NCBI GenBank assembly: GCA_964655225.1
Contig: CAZZMB010000002.1
Coordinates: 26,676-90,675, forward strand
Length of the DNA stretch: 64,000 bases
Direction of reading: 5' to 3'
DNA from: JAFMKE01 sp964655225
Lineage (GTDB): Bacteria > Bacteroidota > Bacteroidia > Chitinophagales > UBA8649
The notes beneath the pieces were generated by a model that was not told the DNA's origin, did not search any database, and worked only from the letters and a program-made list of their open reading frames with translations. Shown one piece after another: positions 43,582 through 52,073 of the stretch (position 1 is its first letter; each line of letters opens with the position of its first letter). The position numbers and the translations under genes were made by a program.

Positions 43582-44157
43582 GTGGTGAGTAAAGATAATT
43601 TAACAAAGCAAATAAAAGATAAAATTTTTAATGAGGAGTTAATTCCTCAGGCAGATGCTTTGTACAATTTTGCTTATTCGCTTGTTTTTGAGGAAGCCCG
43701 TGCGCAAGATCTTGTTCAAGAGGCTTATCTTAAAGCCTATCGGTTCATCCATTCTTTTGAGCCAGGAAGCAATGCAAAAGCTTGGCTATTCCAGATATTG
43801 AAGAATGCCTTTATTAATGAATATCGAAAAAAGAGTCGTCAACCGCAAAAAGTTGATTTTGAAGATTATAAAGATAAAAATCAATTAGAGAAACAAGCTT
43901 CAAGTATTGATATTGGACAAGACATTTATACCCACATGATAGGCGATGAAATTACTGGCGCATTAAATAGTCTTCCAGTCGACTTTAGAGTTGCCATTAT
44001 TTTGTCTGATATTGAAGGATTTACATACGATGAGGTTGCAAAAATTTCAGATATTCCTATAGGTACGGTTCGGTCTAGATTGTTTAGGGCTAGAAACTTA
44101 ATGAAGGATCAGTTGCGGGATTATGCTAAAGAAAAGGGGTTTAAAGAATTGAGATAA
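43582..44157 (+). CDS. ECF-type RNA polymerase sigma factor
   Basis: About 191 residues. Region 2 is seen in ALYNFAYSLVFEEARAQDLVQEAYLKAYRFIHSF, with the -10 recognition part following, and region 4 in LNSLPVDFRVAIILSDIEGFTYDEVAKISDIPIGTVRSRLFRAR. There is no region 1.1 or 3, as expected for ECF factors. An upstream TTG at 43576 lies inside the -7 box, so the GTG at 43582 (or 43585) is the more likely start, on an almost leaderless mRNA. It is followed by a small Cys-rich protein, probably its anti-sigma. Confidence 0.93.
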   Translation: MVSKDNLTKQIKDKIFNEELIPQADALYNFAYSLVFEEARAQDLVQEAYLKAYRFIHSFEPGSNAKAWLFQILKNAFINEYRKKSRQPQKVDFEDYKDKNQLEKQASSIDIGQDIYTHMIGDEITGALNSLPVDFRVAIILSDIEGFTYDEVAKISDIPIGTVRSRLFRARNLMKDQLRDYAKEKGFKELR

Positions 44158-44228
44158 TTTTCAATCGTCTGAACTTTTTTATTCCATTGATGGTTTTTCC
44201 CTAAAAATCCAACCTTAGCTTAAGAGCA

Positions 44229-44465
44229 ATGAAAAAAAGTCACAACTGCAAAGATGTAGTAACACAGTTTAACCTGATGTTAGATGGTGATCTGAATCCC
44301 AAGGAGGAGCAAGACGTGATGTGTGAGCTTCAGCGATGTATTCATTGTTTAGAAGAATATAACTTAGAAGAGAAATATCGTCAATTTATAAAAGAAAAAA
44401 TAACAAAAAAAGGAGTTTCTTCAGCGTTCTTAAACAAGCTTAAAAACTGTGTCCAAGAAAAATAG
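44229..44465 (+). CDS. Small zinc-binding anti-sigma-like protein
   Basis: 78 residues, no membrane segment. C7, C32, C37, H39 and C40 could form a zinc site of the ZAS type (CELQRCIHC). The remainder is helical (EEYNLEEKYRQFIKEK). Position 71 nt after the ECF sigma gene and the small Cys/His-rich form suggest a cytoplasmic, perhaps redox-sensing, anti-sigma factor. That is inference from position and pattern. Confidence 0.7.
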   Translation: MKKSHNCKDVVTQFNLMLDGDLNPKEEQDVMCELQRCIHCLEEYNLEEKYRQFIKEKITKKGVSSAFLNKLKNCVQEK

Positions 44466-44466
44466 T

Positions 44467-44904
44467 TTATAGTGATTCCTTTAAGTACAATTTTTCTATT
44501 TTATCGATGGGCCCTTGGCAAAAAATTTCATGGCAATCTACGCAAGAGACAATCATTAAGTTGAATTTTACAAGATGTTGCGGGGTGTTACTTTCTAAAC
44601 ATAATGCTTCCACCGATTGAAGGTATCTGCCGGCTTTCTCTTCAAAAACATCCGTTCGAACGCCTGAATCAGTAGCTTCCACTGTATATATTCCGTCATA
44701 ATCTACTGGAAATTTAGCAGAAAATTCTCCTAGTTCAATAGCTCCTTTCCAAGTCAAAGCATCACCATGCATTTTCAACATCAAATTAGCCAGAGGTTTG
44801 GACTCATACATGATTGAGGCTTCTTTACTAGTTTGATTATTTCCCTTGTTGCACGCAATAAATAGAATTATAAATAAGCAGGGTATGGCGCTTATTTTTT
44901 TCAT
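44467..44904 (-). CDS. Lipoprotein with a CxxCH heme-binding-like motif
   Basis: 145 residues with a lipoprotein signal (lipobox IACN). The mature region is helical and ends with SCVDCHEIFCQGPIDKIEKL, containing one CxxCH site typical of c-type heme attachment in a four-helix, class II cytochrome-like context. Heme attachment is not proven, and a further Cys lies nearby. It overlaps by one base the preceding DUF4920 gene on the same strand, so the two should be co-transcribed. Confidence 0.75.
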   Translation of the reverse strand: MKKISAIPCLFIILFIACNKGNNQTSKEASIMYESKPLANLMLKMHGDALTWKGAIELGEFSAKFPVDYDGIYTVEATDSGVRTDVFEEKAGRYLQSVEALCLESNTPQHLVKFNLMIVSCVDCHEIFCQGPIDKIEKLYLKESL

Positions 44905-45380
44905 TATTCAATAATTACGCCATTGGCCATAAATGTATAGGATACCTCAGGCGACAATATTGCTGCAATTTCTTCTTCTGTTTGGTTTGCATCAAAAGCA
45001 TAATGTTTCAATTCCTCAATACTCAAAACTTCTTTGTAAGCCCAACCTTCGAAAGTAGCCATGCGTCCGTCAGCGTTAAGGGGAACAAAAAATCCATAGT
45101 CTTTAAAACGCACCATCATTTCTTTGTCTTCACCAATACTTATGCTCATCCAGCATCCTTTTTTCTTGCATACATCATTTATTTTGCCGCTAAGTTTTAG
45201 TGGAATAGAATCGCCTTCAGTAAAAGAGTCGAAGAAGTTATCCGAAGAAATTGCGCCATCTTTTGATATTTTATCTCCAAAATATTCTAATTCCCCCTCG
45301 ACATCACTTCCTTTAGGACTATCGGAATTGCATGCCACAAGAAAGTTTAAAACAAGTAAAGGTATAATCCAGTTTTTCAT
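44904..45380 (-). CDS. DUF4920-like lipoprotein
   Basis: 158 residues with lipoprotein signal (lipobox VACN). The mature protein carries the pattern KINDVCKKKGCWMSISIGED and GFFVPLNADGRMATFEGWAY, the signature of DUF4920, a beta-rich domain with a conserved CxxxxC pair that may bind a metal or form a disulfide. It is coupled to the CxxCH lipoprotein, which suggests a shared redox or metal role. Minus-strand TAATTTTG at 45402-45395 is a good -7 box 15 nt before the ATG. Confidence 0.82.
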   Translation of the reverse strand: MKNWIIPLLVLNFLVACNSDSPKGSDVEGELEYFGDKISKDGAISSDNFFDSFTEGDSIPLKLSGKINDVCKKKGCWMSISIGEDKEMMVRFKDYGFFVPLNADGRMATFEGWAYKEVLSIEELKHYAFDANQTEEEIAAILSPEVSYTFMANGVIIE

Positions 45381-45394
45381 AGTATCTTTTTTAT

Positions 45395-45402
45395 CAAAAT
45401 TA
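45395..45402 (-). promoter_or_regulatory. -7 box of the DUF4920/cytochrome-like operon
   Basis: Minus-strand TAATTTTG, a match to TAnnTTTG, with a leader of roughly ten bases. Confidence 0.55.
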
Positions 45403-45481
45403 ATACTTTATAACTCAAAGTAAACTTTTCAAGTCAATTATTCGTTTAACTTTAAGTTTCACAAACGAAAAAATACTTACT

Positions 45482-46033
45482 ATGAAAATTTTATTATCAA
45501 TTTTTACATTATTTGCGCTGACTTTGCTTTCAGCACAAAGTTTAGACTTAGAAAAAAGCAGCTTAAAATGGACGGGCAAAAAAATTACAGGCCAACACTC
45601 AGGAACTATTAATATTGGGGAAGCAGGTTTCAATTATGAGGATGGTCAGTTGGTGTCAGGTTCTATGGTCTTGGATATGAACTCAATTAAATGTACCGAT
45701 TTAGAGGGTGGAAAAGCGGAGAATTTAGTAGGGCATCTTAAGAGCGAAGACTTTTTTGATGTAAATGGATTTCCGGAAGCAGCATTAATTTTTACGAGTG
45801 TGCAGCAAATTGAAGGCGATTCATATTTATTAAAAGGCGACATTACAATTAAGGGAACGACAGAGCCAATCGAATTTTATGCAAACTTAAAAGAAAAGGA
45901 AGCACTCGCAACAATCAGAATTGATCGTTCAAAGTTTAATGTGCGTTATGGTTCTGCTTCATTTTTTGATAATATCGGAGATAAGGCTATTGATGATATC
46001 TTTGAGATCAAGGCTCGCCTAGTTTACCAGTAA
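45482..46033 (+). CDS. YceI-family periplasmic lipocalin-like protein
   Basis: 183 residues with signal peptide (FALTLLSAQS). The mature chain shows the YceI pattern: LDLEKSSLKWTGKKITGQHSGTIN, DLEGGKAENLVGHLKSEDFFDV, KGDITIKGTTEPI and RSKFNVRYGS. The fold binds long isoprenoid-like lipids in characterised members. The aldose epimerase gene starts one base after its stop, so they share a transcript. Confidence 0.92.
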   Translation: MKILLSIFTLFALTLLSAQSLDLEKSSLKWTGKKITGQHSGTINIGEAGFNYEDGQLVSGSMVLDMNSIKCTDLEGGKAENLVGHLKSEDFFDVNGFPEAALIFTSVQQIEGDSYLLKGDITIKGTTEPIEFYANLKEKEALATIRIDRSKFNVRYGSASFFDNIGDKAIDDIFEIKARLVYQ

Positions 46034-46034
46034 A

Positions 46035-46928
46035 GTGAACCATCAAGAATGGAATGTTATCCAATTACAACAAGGTGAATATAGTTGTAAAATTCTAGCT
46101 AGTTATGGCGCGTCATTAATATCCTACAAGCATCTTGATTACGAATTTGTAGAAGGTTATACTCAAGCTGAAGAGATTCAAAATCAAAAATACAGAGGCG
46201 TCATTTTAGCTCCTTTTCCGAATCGTGTGGCAAGGGCGCAGTATACATTTAAAAATGAGGATTATCATTTAGCAGTTAATAGGGAAAAAGAGGGCCTTGC
46301 CCTTCATGGACTTTTGTATGATCAAGCTTTTGAGATCGACTTCCAAAGTGAGGGAAGATTAGATTTATCTTACAACTACAGTAAAAAAAAAGAGGGATAT
46401 CCTTTTCTTTTTTCTTTGATGGTTTCATACGAGCTTAAATCAGATGGCTCTTTAAATATCTCGACAGCAGTTGAAAATAAAGAGGATAAAATGCCCTTTG
46501 GTCTTGGATGGCATCCATATTTTAAAATGAATGAATCGATAGATGATTTAACATTTGAATTCCCGCCAAGCAGAAAAATTGAGCTGGATAGGTCCTTGAT
46601 TCCTACAGGAAATCACTTACCCTTCAACAGTATTCCTAAAACCTTAGACCTTAGTTTGCATCAATTTGATGATTGCTTTGAGTTACTCTCTGAGGAAAGC
46701 ATAGGTTTTAAGTTGATAGGGAAGCACTACGTTCTAGAGATTAAAGGAGGCAGTTTAGAGGAATTCCCATTTTTTCAAATATATACGCCTAAAAATAGAA
46801 CAAGTATTGCTATTGAACCAATGACATGCGCGCCAGATGCGTTCAATAATCAAATGGGATTGATGATTTTAAACCCAAAGGAAAAGAAAACCTTTTCATA
46901 TAAAATAAAGGCAAGTCATAGGGCTTAG
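46035..46928 (+). CDS. galM: Aldose 1-epimerase family protein
   Basis: 297 residues, GalM-like beta-sandwich fold. Motifs: RGVILAPFPNRVARAQYTF, the catalytic His in LALHGLLYDQAF, a second His in FGLGWHPYF, and a C-terminal acidic region FQIYTPKNRTSIAIEPM containing the catalytic Glu. It interconverts alpha and beta anomers of aldoses. The start is GTG at 46035, two bases after the YceI stop. It may act on a sugar phosphate or another hexose. Confidence 0.88.
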   Translation: MNHQEWNVIQLQQGEYSCKILASYGASLISYKHLDYEFVEGYTQAEEIQNQKYRGVILAPFPNRVARAQYTFKNEDYHLAVNREKEGLALHGLLYDQAFEIDFQSEGRLDLSYNYSKKKEGYPFLFSLMVSYELKSDGSLNISTAVENKEDKMPFGLGWHPYFKMNESIDDLTFEFPPSRKIELDRSLIPTGNHLPFNSIPKTLDLSLHQFDDCFELLSEESIGFKLIGKHYVLEIKGGSLEEFPFFQIYTPKNRTSIAIEPMTCAPDAFNNQMGLMILNPKEKKTFSYKIKASHRA

Positions 46929-46963
46929 AGTAGAATTTTTGGATAAAAATAAAACAGAATGAA

Positions 46964-46992
46964 ATCAAGCTATTTTTCTTGATAATTTTTTA
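46964..46992 (+). terminator. Probable intrinsic terminator of the YceI-galM operon
   Basis: ATCAAG and CTTGAT form a 6-bp stem with an 8-nt loop, followed by AATTTTTT. Moderate strength. Confidence 0.6.
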
Positions 46993-47090
46993 ACTTACAG
47001 ATACTACATAAGATATATACTTAGGGTCTAATTTAATAGATACGATGTATATACAAACGTTGTAGCATATAATAAACCAAGTTTAATTAA

Positions 47091-48356
47091 ATGAAACCAA
47101 TTATAAAGGAATACGCGGAAAAAGAGATTACCCCTATCTCAACAGAACCATTGGTATTAATCGTTTATGGAGCGACCGGATTTACAGGAAAGTTGGTCGC
47201 CACCTACCTTGACACCCACCCCGAACTTCGTGGCAAACCTTGGGCCATTGCGGGTCGCACTCAAAGTAAACTAGCCGATCTATCTGCCAAGCTTGGAAAT
47301 AGGCCCGAGACTCTCTGCGTTGATTTGAAAGACACCATTGCAGTGACCGCTATGGTCTTGCGTACGACAGTGGTTATCAATTGCGCTGGTCCATACTCTA
47401 CTAATAATGGGGCTAACCTTTTGGGGGCATGTGCTCTAGAAGGCACTCATTACTCAGACCTATCCGGAGAAGGATTCTGGCAAGCAGAAATGGTTGAGGC
47501 TTTTCATGACATAGCACAAAAGTCCGGTGCGAAAGTGATTTTAGGCGGTGGTGTCGACTCAATACCTTCAGACCTCGCTGCCTTTATAGCCGCTGGCTCA
47601 CTACACAGAGAACCTAACGATAAAGTGCAGATTCGTGGCGTTTACACTCGTTATACGGGGTCCTTTTCCGGTGGCACCATAAATTCAGGTAAGGCAAGTG
47701 GGCGAGCAAAAAAGTCCGGTAGGTTGACCGATGTGATGGAAGCAGATCCCTATCTACTGTCACCAAAAAAAAACGGAATAGAGTCCGAAGATCCAGCTAC
47801 CGCAGATGGCATGGCCAAGGAATTTAAATGGGCTTTCGATCCGTCACACCTTGCTATTACGAAATTTTTCATGGCACCTATCAATGCTAGAATAGTTCGA
47901 CGCAGCCTTATGCTGCGCGACGAACACCAAAAGATATCATACAGCGAGTGCGCTAGCATAGGGATGTGGATTCGTTTGGCAGGAATGTGGTTGAGTCGTG
48001 GATTAGGATATTTCCTGGGCGAACCTATCAAGATCAAACCAACCTCCGGAGAAGGTCCACCCCCGTGGCTAATCCGTGACGGAGGATTCGAGATCGAAGT
48101 TAGCGCTAGTACAAAGACGAAAGTCGCCCGCACCCGAATTTCCGGAAAAGGAGACCCTGGCTACGGGGCAACTTCCAAGATGCTTGCCGAGCTTGGTCTC
48201 TGCCTAGCGCTAGATGACCATAGCAAATCATCGAACCGAGCAGGCATATTGACCCCTTCAACAGGGCTAGGGAACGCTCTGGTATTAAGATTGTCGCAGG
48301 CTCGAGGCGGAAAATTTATGAAGTTCGATACAGTGCCTTTGATGGACTCTGAATAG
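47091..48356 (+). CDS. Saccharopine-dehydrogenase-like NAD(P)-binding reductase (trans-acting enoyl reductase type)
   Basis: 421 residues. The N-terminal Rossmann fold is clear (LIVYGATGFTGKLVATYL, glycine-rich), followed by AIAGRTQSKLADLSAKLG, VINCAGPYSTNNG and VILGGGVDSIPSDLAAF. This text resembles trans-acting enoyl reductases and other saccharopine-dehydrogenase-fold proteins. The substrate is unknown. The gene is much richer in G+C than its neighbours (33 of 60 bases at 47221-47280, 32 of 60 at 48061-48120, against 17 of 60 at 46501-46560) and uses codons unlike them, so recent horizontal acquisition is likely. It stands alone between the galM terminator and the rpmH promoter. Confidence 0.85.
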   Translation: MKPIIKEYAEKEITPISTEPLVLIVYGATGFTGKLVATYLDTHPELRGKPWAIAGRTQSKLADLSAKLGNRPETLCVDLKDTIAVTAMVLRTTVVINCAGPYSTNNGANLLGACALEGTHYSDLSGEGFWQAEMVEAFHDIAQKSGAKVILGGGVDSIPSDLAAFIAAGSLHREPNDKVQIRGVYTRYTGSFSGGTINSGKASGRAKKSGRLTDVMEADPYLLSPKKNGIESEDPATADGMAKEFKWAFDPSHLAITKFFMAPINARIVRRSLMLRDEHQKISYSECASIGMWIRLAGMWLSRGLGYFLGEPIKIKPTSGEGPPPWLIRDGGFEIEVSASTKTKVARTRISGKGDPGYGATSKMLAELGLCLALDDHSKSSNRAGILTPSTGLGNALVLRLSQARGGKFMKFDTVPLMDSE

Positions 48357-48623
48357 AAGAAATATATGTGAGTAAATTTATGCAACTAATCAGAAAATAA
48401 CTATTGCTAACACTATGCAAAAATCATTAAAACGACTTTTTTCATTAACCGTTAATGTAAATATTCCTAGACTTCTCCTTTCAGATTAGCGATATATTGT
48501 AAAATCGATTAGTAGTCAAACGATTGTACTTTAAAAGAAACGGGTGTAGCAACAAAATAGGAAGGAAAATGAACTTAAGTACAATAAGAGTTAAATAAGT
48601 TTGTTAATTAAAGTTGCGCAGAC
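48357..48623. other. Gap between the high-GC reductase and rpmH
   Basis: AT-rich again. CATTAAC-C-GTTAATG (48443-48457) is a perfect 15-bp palindrome. A 24-codon frame overlaps it (starts MQKSLKRLFSL, ends near 48489), but there is no other support for it. Otherwise nothing recognisable before the rpmH promoter. Confidence 0.4.
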
Positions 48624-48631
48624 TATCTTTG
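48624..48631 (+). promoter_or_regulatory. Promoter of rpmH-rnpA
   Basis: TATCTTTG preceded by TTG at 48601-48603 with a 20-nt spacer, a near-ideal Bacteroidota promoter. Leader about 50 nt. Confidence 0.75.
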
Positions 48632-48686
48632 CACTCCGTTTAAAAAATGCAAATCGCCTTGTTTACAGGGTTAAAAATATAATAAG

Positions 48687-48842
48687 ATGAAAAGAACATT
48701 TCAACCGTCCAGAAGAAAACGTAAGAACAAACATGGTTTCCGTGAGCGTATGAGTACGAAAAATGGGAGAAAAGTTTTAGCGAGAAGAAGAGCTAAAGGC
48801 AGAAAAAAACTAACTGTTTCTGACGAAAGAAGACTTAAATAG
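48687..48842 (+). CDS. rpmH: 50S ribosomal protein L34
   Basis: 51 residues, very basic: MKRTFQPSRRKRKNKHGF and then RMSTKNGRKVLARRRAKGRK, the universal L34 sequence. The rnpA start codon follows 4 nt after the stop, the conserved rpmH-rnpA pair. dnaA and an origin are not seen beside it. Confidence 0.98.
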   Translation: MKRTFQPSRRKRKNKHGFRERMSTKNGRKVLARRRAKGRKKLTVSDERRLK

Positions 48843-48846
48843 CAGC

Positions 48847-49215
48847 TTGAAATTTACTTTTAGTCGCGAAGAGCGATTAAAAAGCAAAGAAACATTGGCT
48901 TCTCTTTTTAGTAAGGGAAGCCATTTTGTTTTTCCCCCACTTCATGTCCGATATCGATACACCCCTTCTAATAAAAGCACAGTGCAGGTTGCATTTACTG
49001 TGCCTAAAAAGAAATTTAAGCGTGCTGTAGACCGTAATCTTTTGAAACGCAGGATGCGCGAAGCATATAGGCTTAATAAAGCCCTAATTGAAGAAAAAAA
49101 CCAATCTAAGCTTAAAGAATTGAGTATAATTTTCATTTATTCATCCCGGTCGATACTAAGTGCGGAAAAAATAGAAAGAGCTATGTTGAATTTTATGAAT
49201 CAACAAAATGTATAA
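48847..49215 (+). CDS. rnpA: Ribonuclease P protein component
   Basis: 122 residues. Protein subunit of RNase P, which trims tRNA 5' leaders. It starts FTFSREERLKSKETLASLFSKG and carries the RNR motif region KKKFKRAVDRNLLKRRMREAYR. The start is TTG at 48847 (there is no earlier ATG in frame after the rpmH stop). Operon with rpmH. Confidence 0.95.
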   Translation: MKFTFSREERLKSKETLASLFSKGSHFVFPPLHVRYRYTPSNKSTVQVAFTVPKKKFKRAVDRNLLKRRMREAYRLNKALIEEKNQSKLKELSIIFIYSSRSILSAEKIERAMLNFMNQQNV

Positions 49216-49256
49216 AGTTCAAATTTTAAGCAATTTGATATACACAGTTTAAAAGA

Positions 49257-50924
49257 ATGACTTACTTTCGCTTTGTGAATTCTTTGAATATAAAATTTGT
49301 ACTCTTTTTATTTTTGTTGCCTCTAAGCGGTTTAATTGCTCAAGATTTGGAGCAGCAGCTCAGCGCGCATGTTTATTTTTTAAGTGACGACAGATTAGAA
49401 GGTCGAGCTACCGGGAGCGAAGGCGAGCGAATTGCCTTGGAGTACATTGCAAGCTATTTTAATCAATATGGGTTAAGCCCAAAGGGCAAAGATGGTTATG
49501 TCCAATCCTTTGATTTTTCATTGGGTAAGAAGGTGGGATTAACAAACGCCCTGGAAATTAATAGTCAAATGATGCTTATTCCCGATGATTACTTTCCACT
49601 GATATATTCAGGTAACGCCACCATAAATGCAAATGCGCTTAATTTGGGATATGGAATTCATGCTCCTGGCTTATACGATGATTATGCTGATAAAATGAAC
49701 CTTGAGGGGAAAGTATTTGTGATTAACTTATCATCCCCTGACGGTATTCATCCTCATTCTAAGTATTTAAATTATACAGATTATCAAACCAGAATTAAGA
49801 CTGCCCAAAGCTTTGGAGCTTCTGCCGTGATTTTTTATAATAATGATGTAAATCTAGATGATCCTGAATTTGATCTATCAATGAAGGTGAAATCTTTTGA
49901 TATTCCGGTGATCTTTGTGACTAATGAATCTCTTAACGGTGGCGATGAGATTAAGTTGAATGTCGATCTGATAAAACAGGAGAGAACAGGTAACAATGTG
50001 ATTGCTTACATCGACAATGGTGCGGAAAATACGGTTGTAATCGGTGCTCATTATGATCATTTAGGTTGGGGAGAAAGTGGCGGCTCCTTGTATCGTGGTG
50101 AACCTGCAATACACAATGGAGCAGATGATAACGCAAGCGGCGTTTCGCTCATGCTCGAATTGGCGAGAGCTATCAAAACCACAAACCTGAAGGGGAACAA
50201 CTATCTCTTTGTTGCTTTTTCTGGAGAAGAATTGGGCTTATACGGCTCTAAATCTTTTGTGAAAGATGCAACTATAGACGTTTCATCAATCAACTATATG
50301 TTGAATTTTGACATGGTTGGTAGATTGGATGAAGAGAATACCATGGCAGTTAATGGTGTAGGGACCTCTCCCTTGTTTAAAGCAAAGACCTTGAGTGTCC
50401 GAGAAGGAAACCTTAAATTGAAAACAACTGAATCGGGAATGGGACCTTCCGATCATGCTTCTTTTTATATGGCGGATAAACCTGTGTTACATTTTTACAC
50501 AGGAAATAACTCAGATTATCATAAGCCTTCCGATGACCCTTACTTAATTAATTACAAAGGGATGACTCAGGTATTTGATTTCACCTACGCACTCATTGCA
50601 GATTTAGATGATGAAGGGAAATTTGAATTTGTGAAGACCAAGGATGAGGATAACCGAAATGCGCCTAAATTTTCTGTAACATTGGGTGTAGTGCCCGATT
50701 ATATGTTTGATGGAGAGGGTCTGCGTATCGATGGTGTTACGGACGGACGGCCAGCTAATGGTGCCGGTATTCTTGCAGGAGATGTGGTCAAGCAATTGGG
50801 TGATATTGAAATTACTGACATGATGGCTTACATGACTGCCTTGAGTAAGTTTAAGCCGGGACAAAGTACGATAGTTACTATTCTTAGGGATGATAAATTA
50901 ATGGATTTACCAATACAATTTTAA
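49257..50924 (+). CDS. Exported M28-family aminopeptidase with PA and PDZ domains
   Basis: 555 residues with signal peptide (ending GLIAQD). A PA-type insert (about 110-230) is followed by the zinc peptidase core: VVIGAHYDHLGWGE, HNGADDNASG, FSGEELGLYGSK, NFDMVGRL and the His in ASFYMADKPVLHFYTG. The last 90 residues look like a PDZ domain (GILAGDVVKQLGDIEI). M28 enzymes with this layout remove N-terminal amino acids from peptides outside the cytoplasm. Its stop overlaps the tsaB start by one base. Confidence 0.92.
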   Translation: MTYFRFVNSLNIKFVLFLFLLPLSGLIAQDLEQQLSAHVYFLSDDRLEGRATGSEGERIALEYIASYFNQYGLSPKGKDGYVQSFDFSLGKKVGLTNALEINSQMMLIPDDYFPLIYSGNATINANALNLGYGIHAPGLYDDYADKMNLEGKVFVINLSSPDGIHPHSKYLNYTDYQTRIKTAQSFGASAVIFYNNDVNLDDPEFDLSMKVKSFDIPVIFVTNESLNGGDEIKLNVDLIKQERTGNNVIAYIDNGAENTVVIGAHYDHLGWGESGGSLYRGEPAIHNGADDNASGVSLMLELARAIKTTNLKGNNYLFVAFSGEELGLYGSKSFVKDATIDVSSINYMLNFDMVGRLDEENTMAVNGVGTSPLFKAKTLSVREGNLKLKTTESGMGPSDHASFYMADKPVLHFYTGNNSDYHKPSDDPYLINYKGMTQVFDFTYALIADLDDEGKFEFVKTKDEDNRNAPKFSVTLGVVPDYMFDGEGLRIDGVTDGRPANGAGILAGDVVKQLGDIEITDMMAYMTALSKFKPGQSTIVTILRDDKLMDLPIQF

Positions 50925-51580
50925 TGGCGCTGTTACTCTTTATTGATACATCAACAAGTAATTGTTCTGTTGCACTCGTGGAAAATAAACAAATAGTTAG
51001 CACTAAAATGGAACTTCATACTCGCTCACATGCTAAATTATTACCTACATTTATTCAATCAATCTTTCAGGAAGCGGAAATAGAACCCAAGCAATTAGAT
51101 GCCATTGTGGTAGCGGTTGGTCCAGGTTCTTACACTGGATTAAGAATTGGAATGTCTACAGCCAAAGGAATGTGTTACACTTTGGATATTCCATTGATTG
51201 CTCTTGATTCTTTGGAAAATTTAGCAAGTACGATGCTTACTCAACAGGGAGATAAAGAGGCCATTTATTTAGCCACATTGGATTCACGTAAAGGTGAAAT
51301 ATATTATGCTGCTATGGACGGTAATGGAGGGTTGATTTGCCCTTCTCGACCCGCAAAAATTACTGAGCTAGATTGGAATAAATGGGCGAAACATAGTGTT
51401 TATATTAGCGGAAATACTTCAGATAAGATTTTAGCTGCTAATTTAGGGCTTGAATTGCACTCCATCCAAACGCAATATCAAGCAAAAAACTATATCACCG
51501 AAGGGGTTAAGCGCTTTATTGAAAAAAATTTTGATGACCTTGTTTACACGGAACCAAAATATTTGAAACCTTTTCAATAG
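50924..51580 (+). CDS. tsaB: tRNA threonylcarbamoyladenosine biosynthesis protein TsaB
   Basis: 218 residues, ASKHA-like fold. TsaB helps TsaD and TsaE transfer the threonylcarbamoyl group to A37 of tRNA. N-terminal MALLLFIDTSTSNCSVALVE, then VAVGPGSYTGLRIGMSTAKG and SLENLAS are typical. It pairs functionally with tsaC at 39906-40469. It is coupled to the M28 peptidase gene by a TAATG overlap, so translation of the two is probably linked. Confidence 0.95.
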   Translation: MALLLFIDTSTSNCSVALVENKQIVSTKMELHTRSHAKLLPTFIQSIFQEAEIEPKQLDAIVVAVGPGSYTGLRIGMSTAKGMCYTLDIPLIALDSLENLASTMLTQQGDKEAIYLATLDSRKGEIYYAAMDGNGGLICPSRPAKITELDWNKWAKHSVYISGNTSDKILAANLGLELHSIQTQYQAKNYITEGVKRFIEKNFDDLVYTEPKYLKPFQ

Positions 51581-51620
51581 ATTGAGTGTTAATTTTTTTT
51601 AAAACTAAATATATATATAA

Positions 51621-51962
51621 ATGGGATTCAGTACAAAAAAAACAGCAGACATTGCCATCAAAAATGGAAATGAAGACATTATTATTAAAGGTGGAATTTT
51701 ACAAAATGCAGCTTTAGCCGTCAGAGCAATAAATCATCCGCTTCGAAAAAAGGTTATCGACTTACTAGAAAAGAATGGAGAAATGGTTGTGACAGACATT
51801 TATGTTCACCTTAGAACGGAACAATCCGTCGCCTCTCAACATTTAGCTATTTTAAGGAATGCTGGGTTTGTAGATACTCGACGAGATGGAAAGTTTATCC
51901 ACTATACACTAAATAAAGACAGATTTAAGAATTCTGCTGAACTCATTGAAAAATTAGCTTAA
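51621..51962 (+). CDS. ArsR-family winged-helix transcriptional regulator
   Basis: 113 residues. The winged helix is read in AINHPLRKKVIDLLEKNGEMVVTDI, the recognition helix in EQSVASQHLAILRNAGFVDT and the wing in RRDGKFIHYTLNKD. No ArsR-type Cys metal site (CxC near the recognition helix) is present, so it is not a classic metal sensor. The signal is unknown. The N-terminal 30 residues precede the domain. Confidence 0.9.
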   Translation: MGFSTKKTADIAIKNGNEDIIIKGGILQNAALAVRAINHPLRKKVIDLLEKNGEMVVTDIYVHLRTEQSVASQHLAILRNAGFVDTRRDGKFIHYTLNKDRFKNSAELIEKLA

Positions 51963-51968
51963 TAATTC

Positions 51969-51994
51969 AAGCTCCAGTTAATGGAAGCTTTTTT
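51969..51994 (+). terminator. Intrinsic terminator after the ArsR-family gene
   Basis: AAGCTCCA and TGG(A)AGCTT form an 8-bp stem with one bulged A, followed by six T. Confidence 0.75.
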
Positions 51995-52073
51995 ATGCCT
52001 TTTTTTTATTCATTAAATAATTTAATGGAATAATCTTGACACTTATCTTTTCTGAGTATTGGGATTTATTGTG

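Noticed and set aside
47750..48133. 127-codon antisense frame inside the high-GC reductase
   Set aside because: Long antisense frames are expected in GC-richer DNA, and no family motif is seen.
48624..49215. Replication origin beside rpmH-rnpA
   Set aside because: No dnaA, no cluster of DnaA boxes; the pair is often far from the origin in this phylum.
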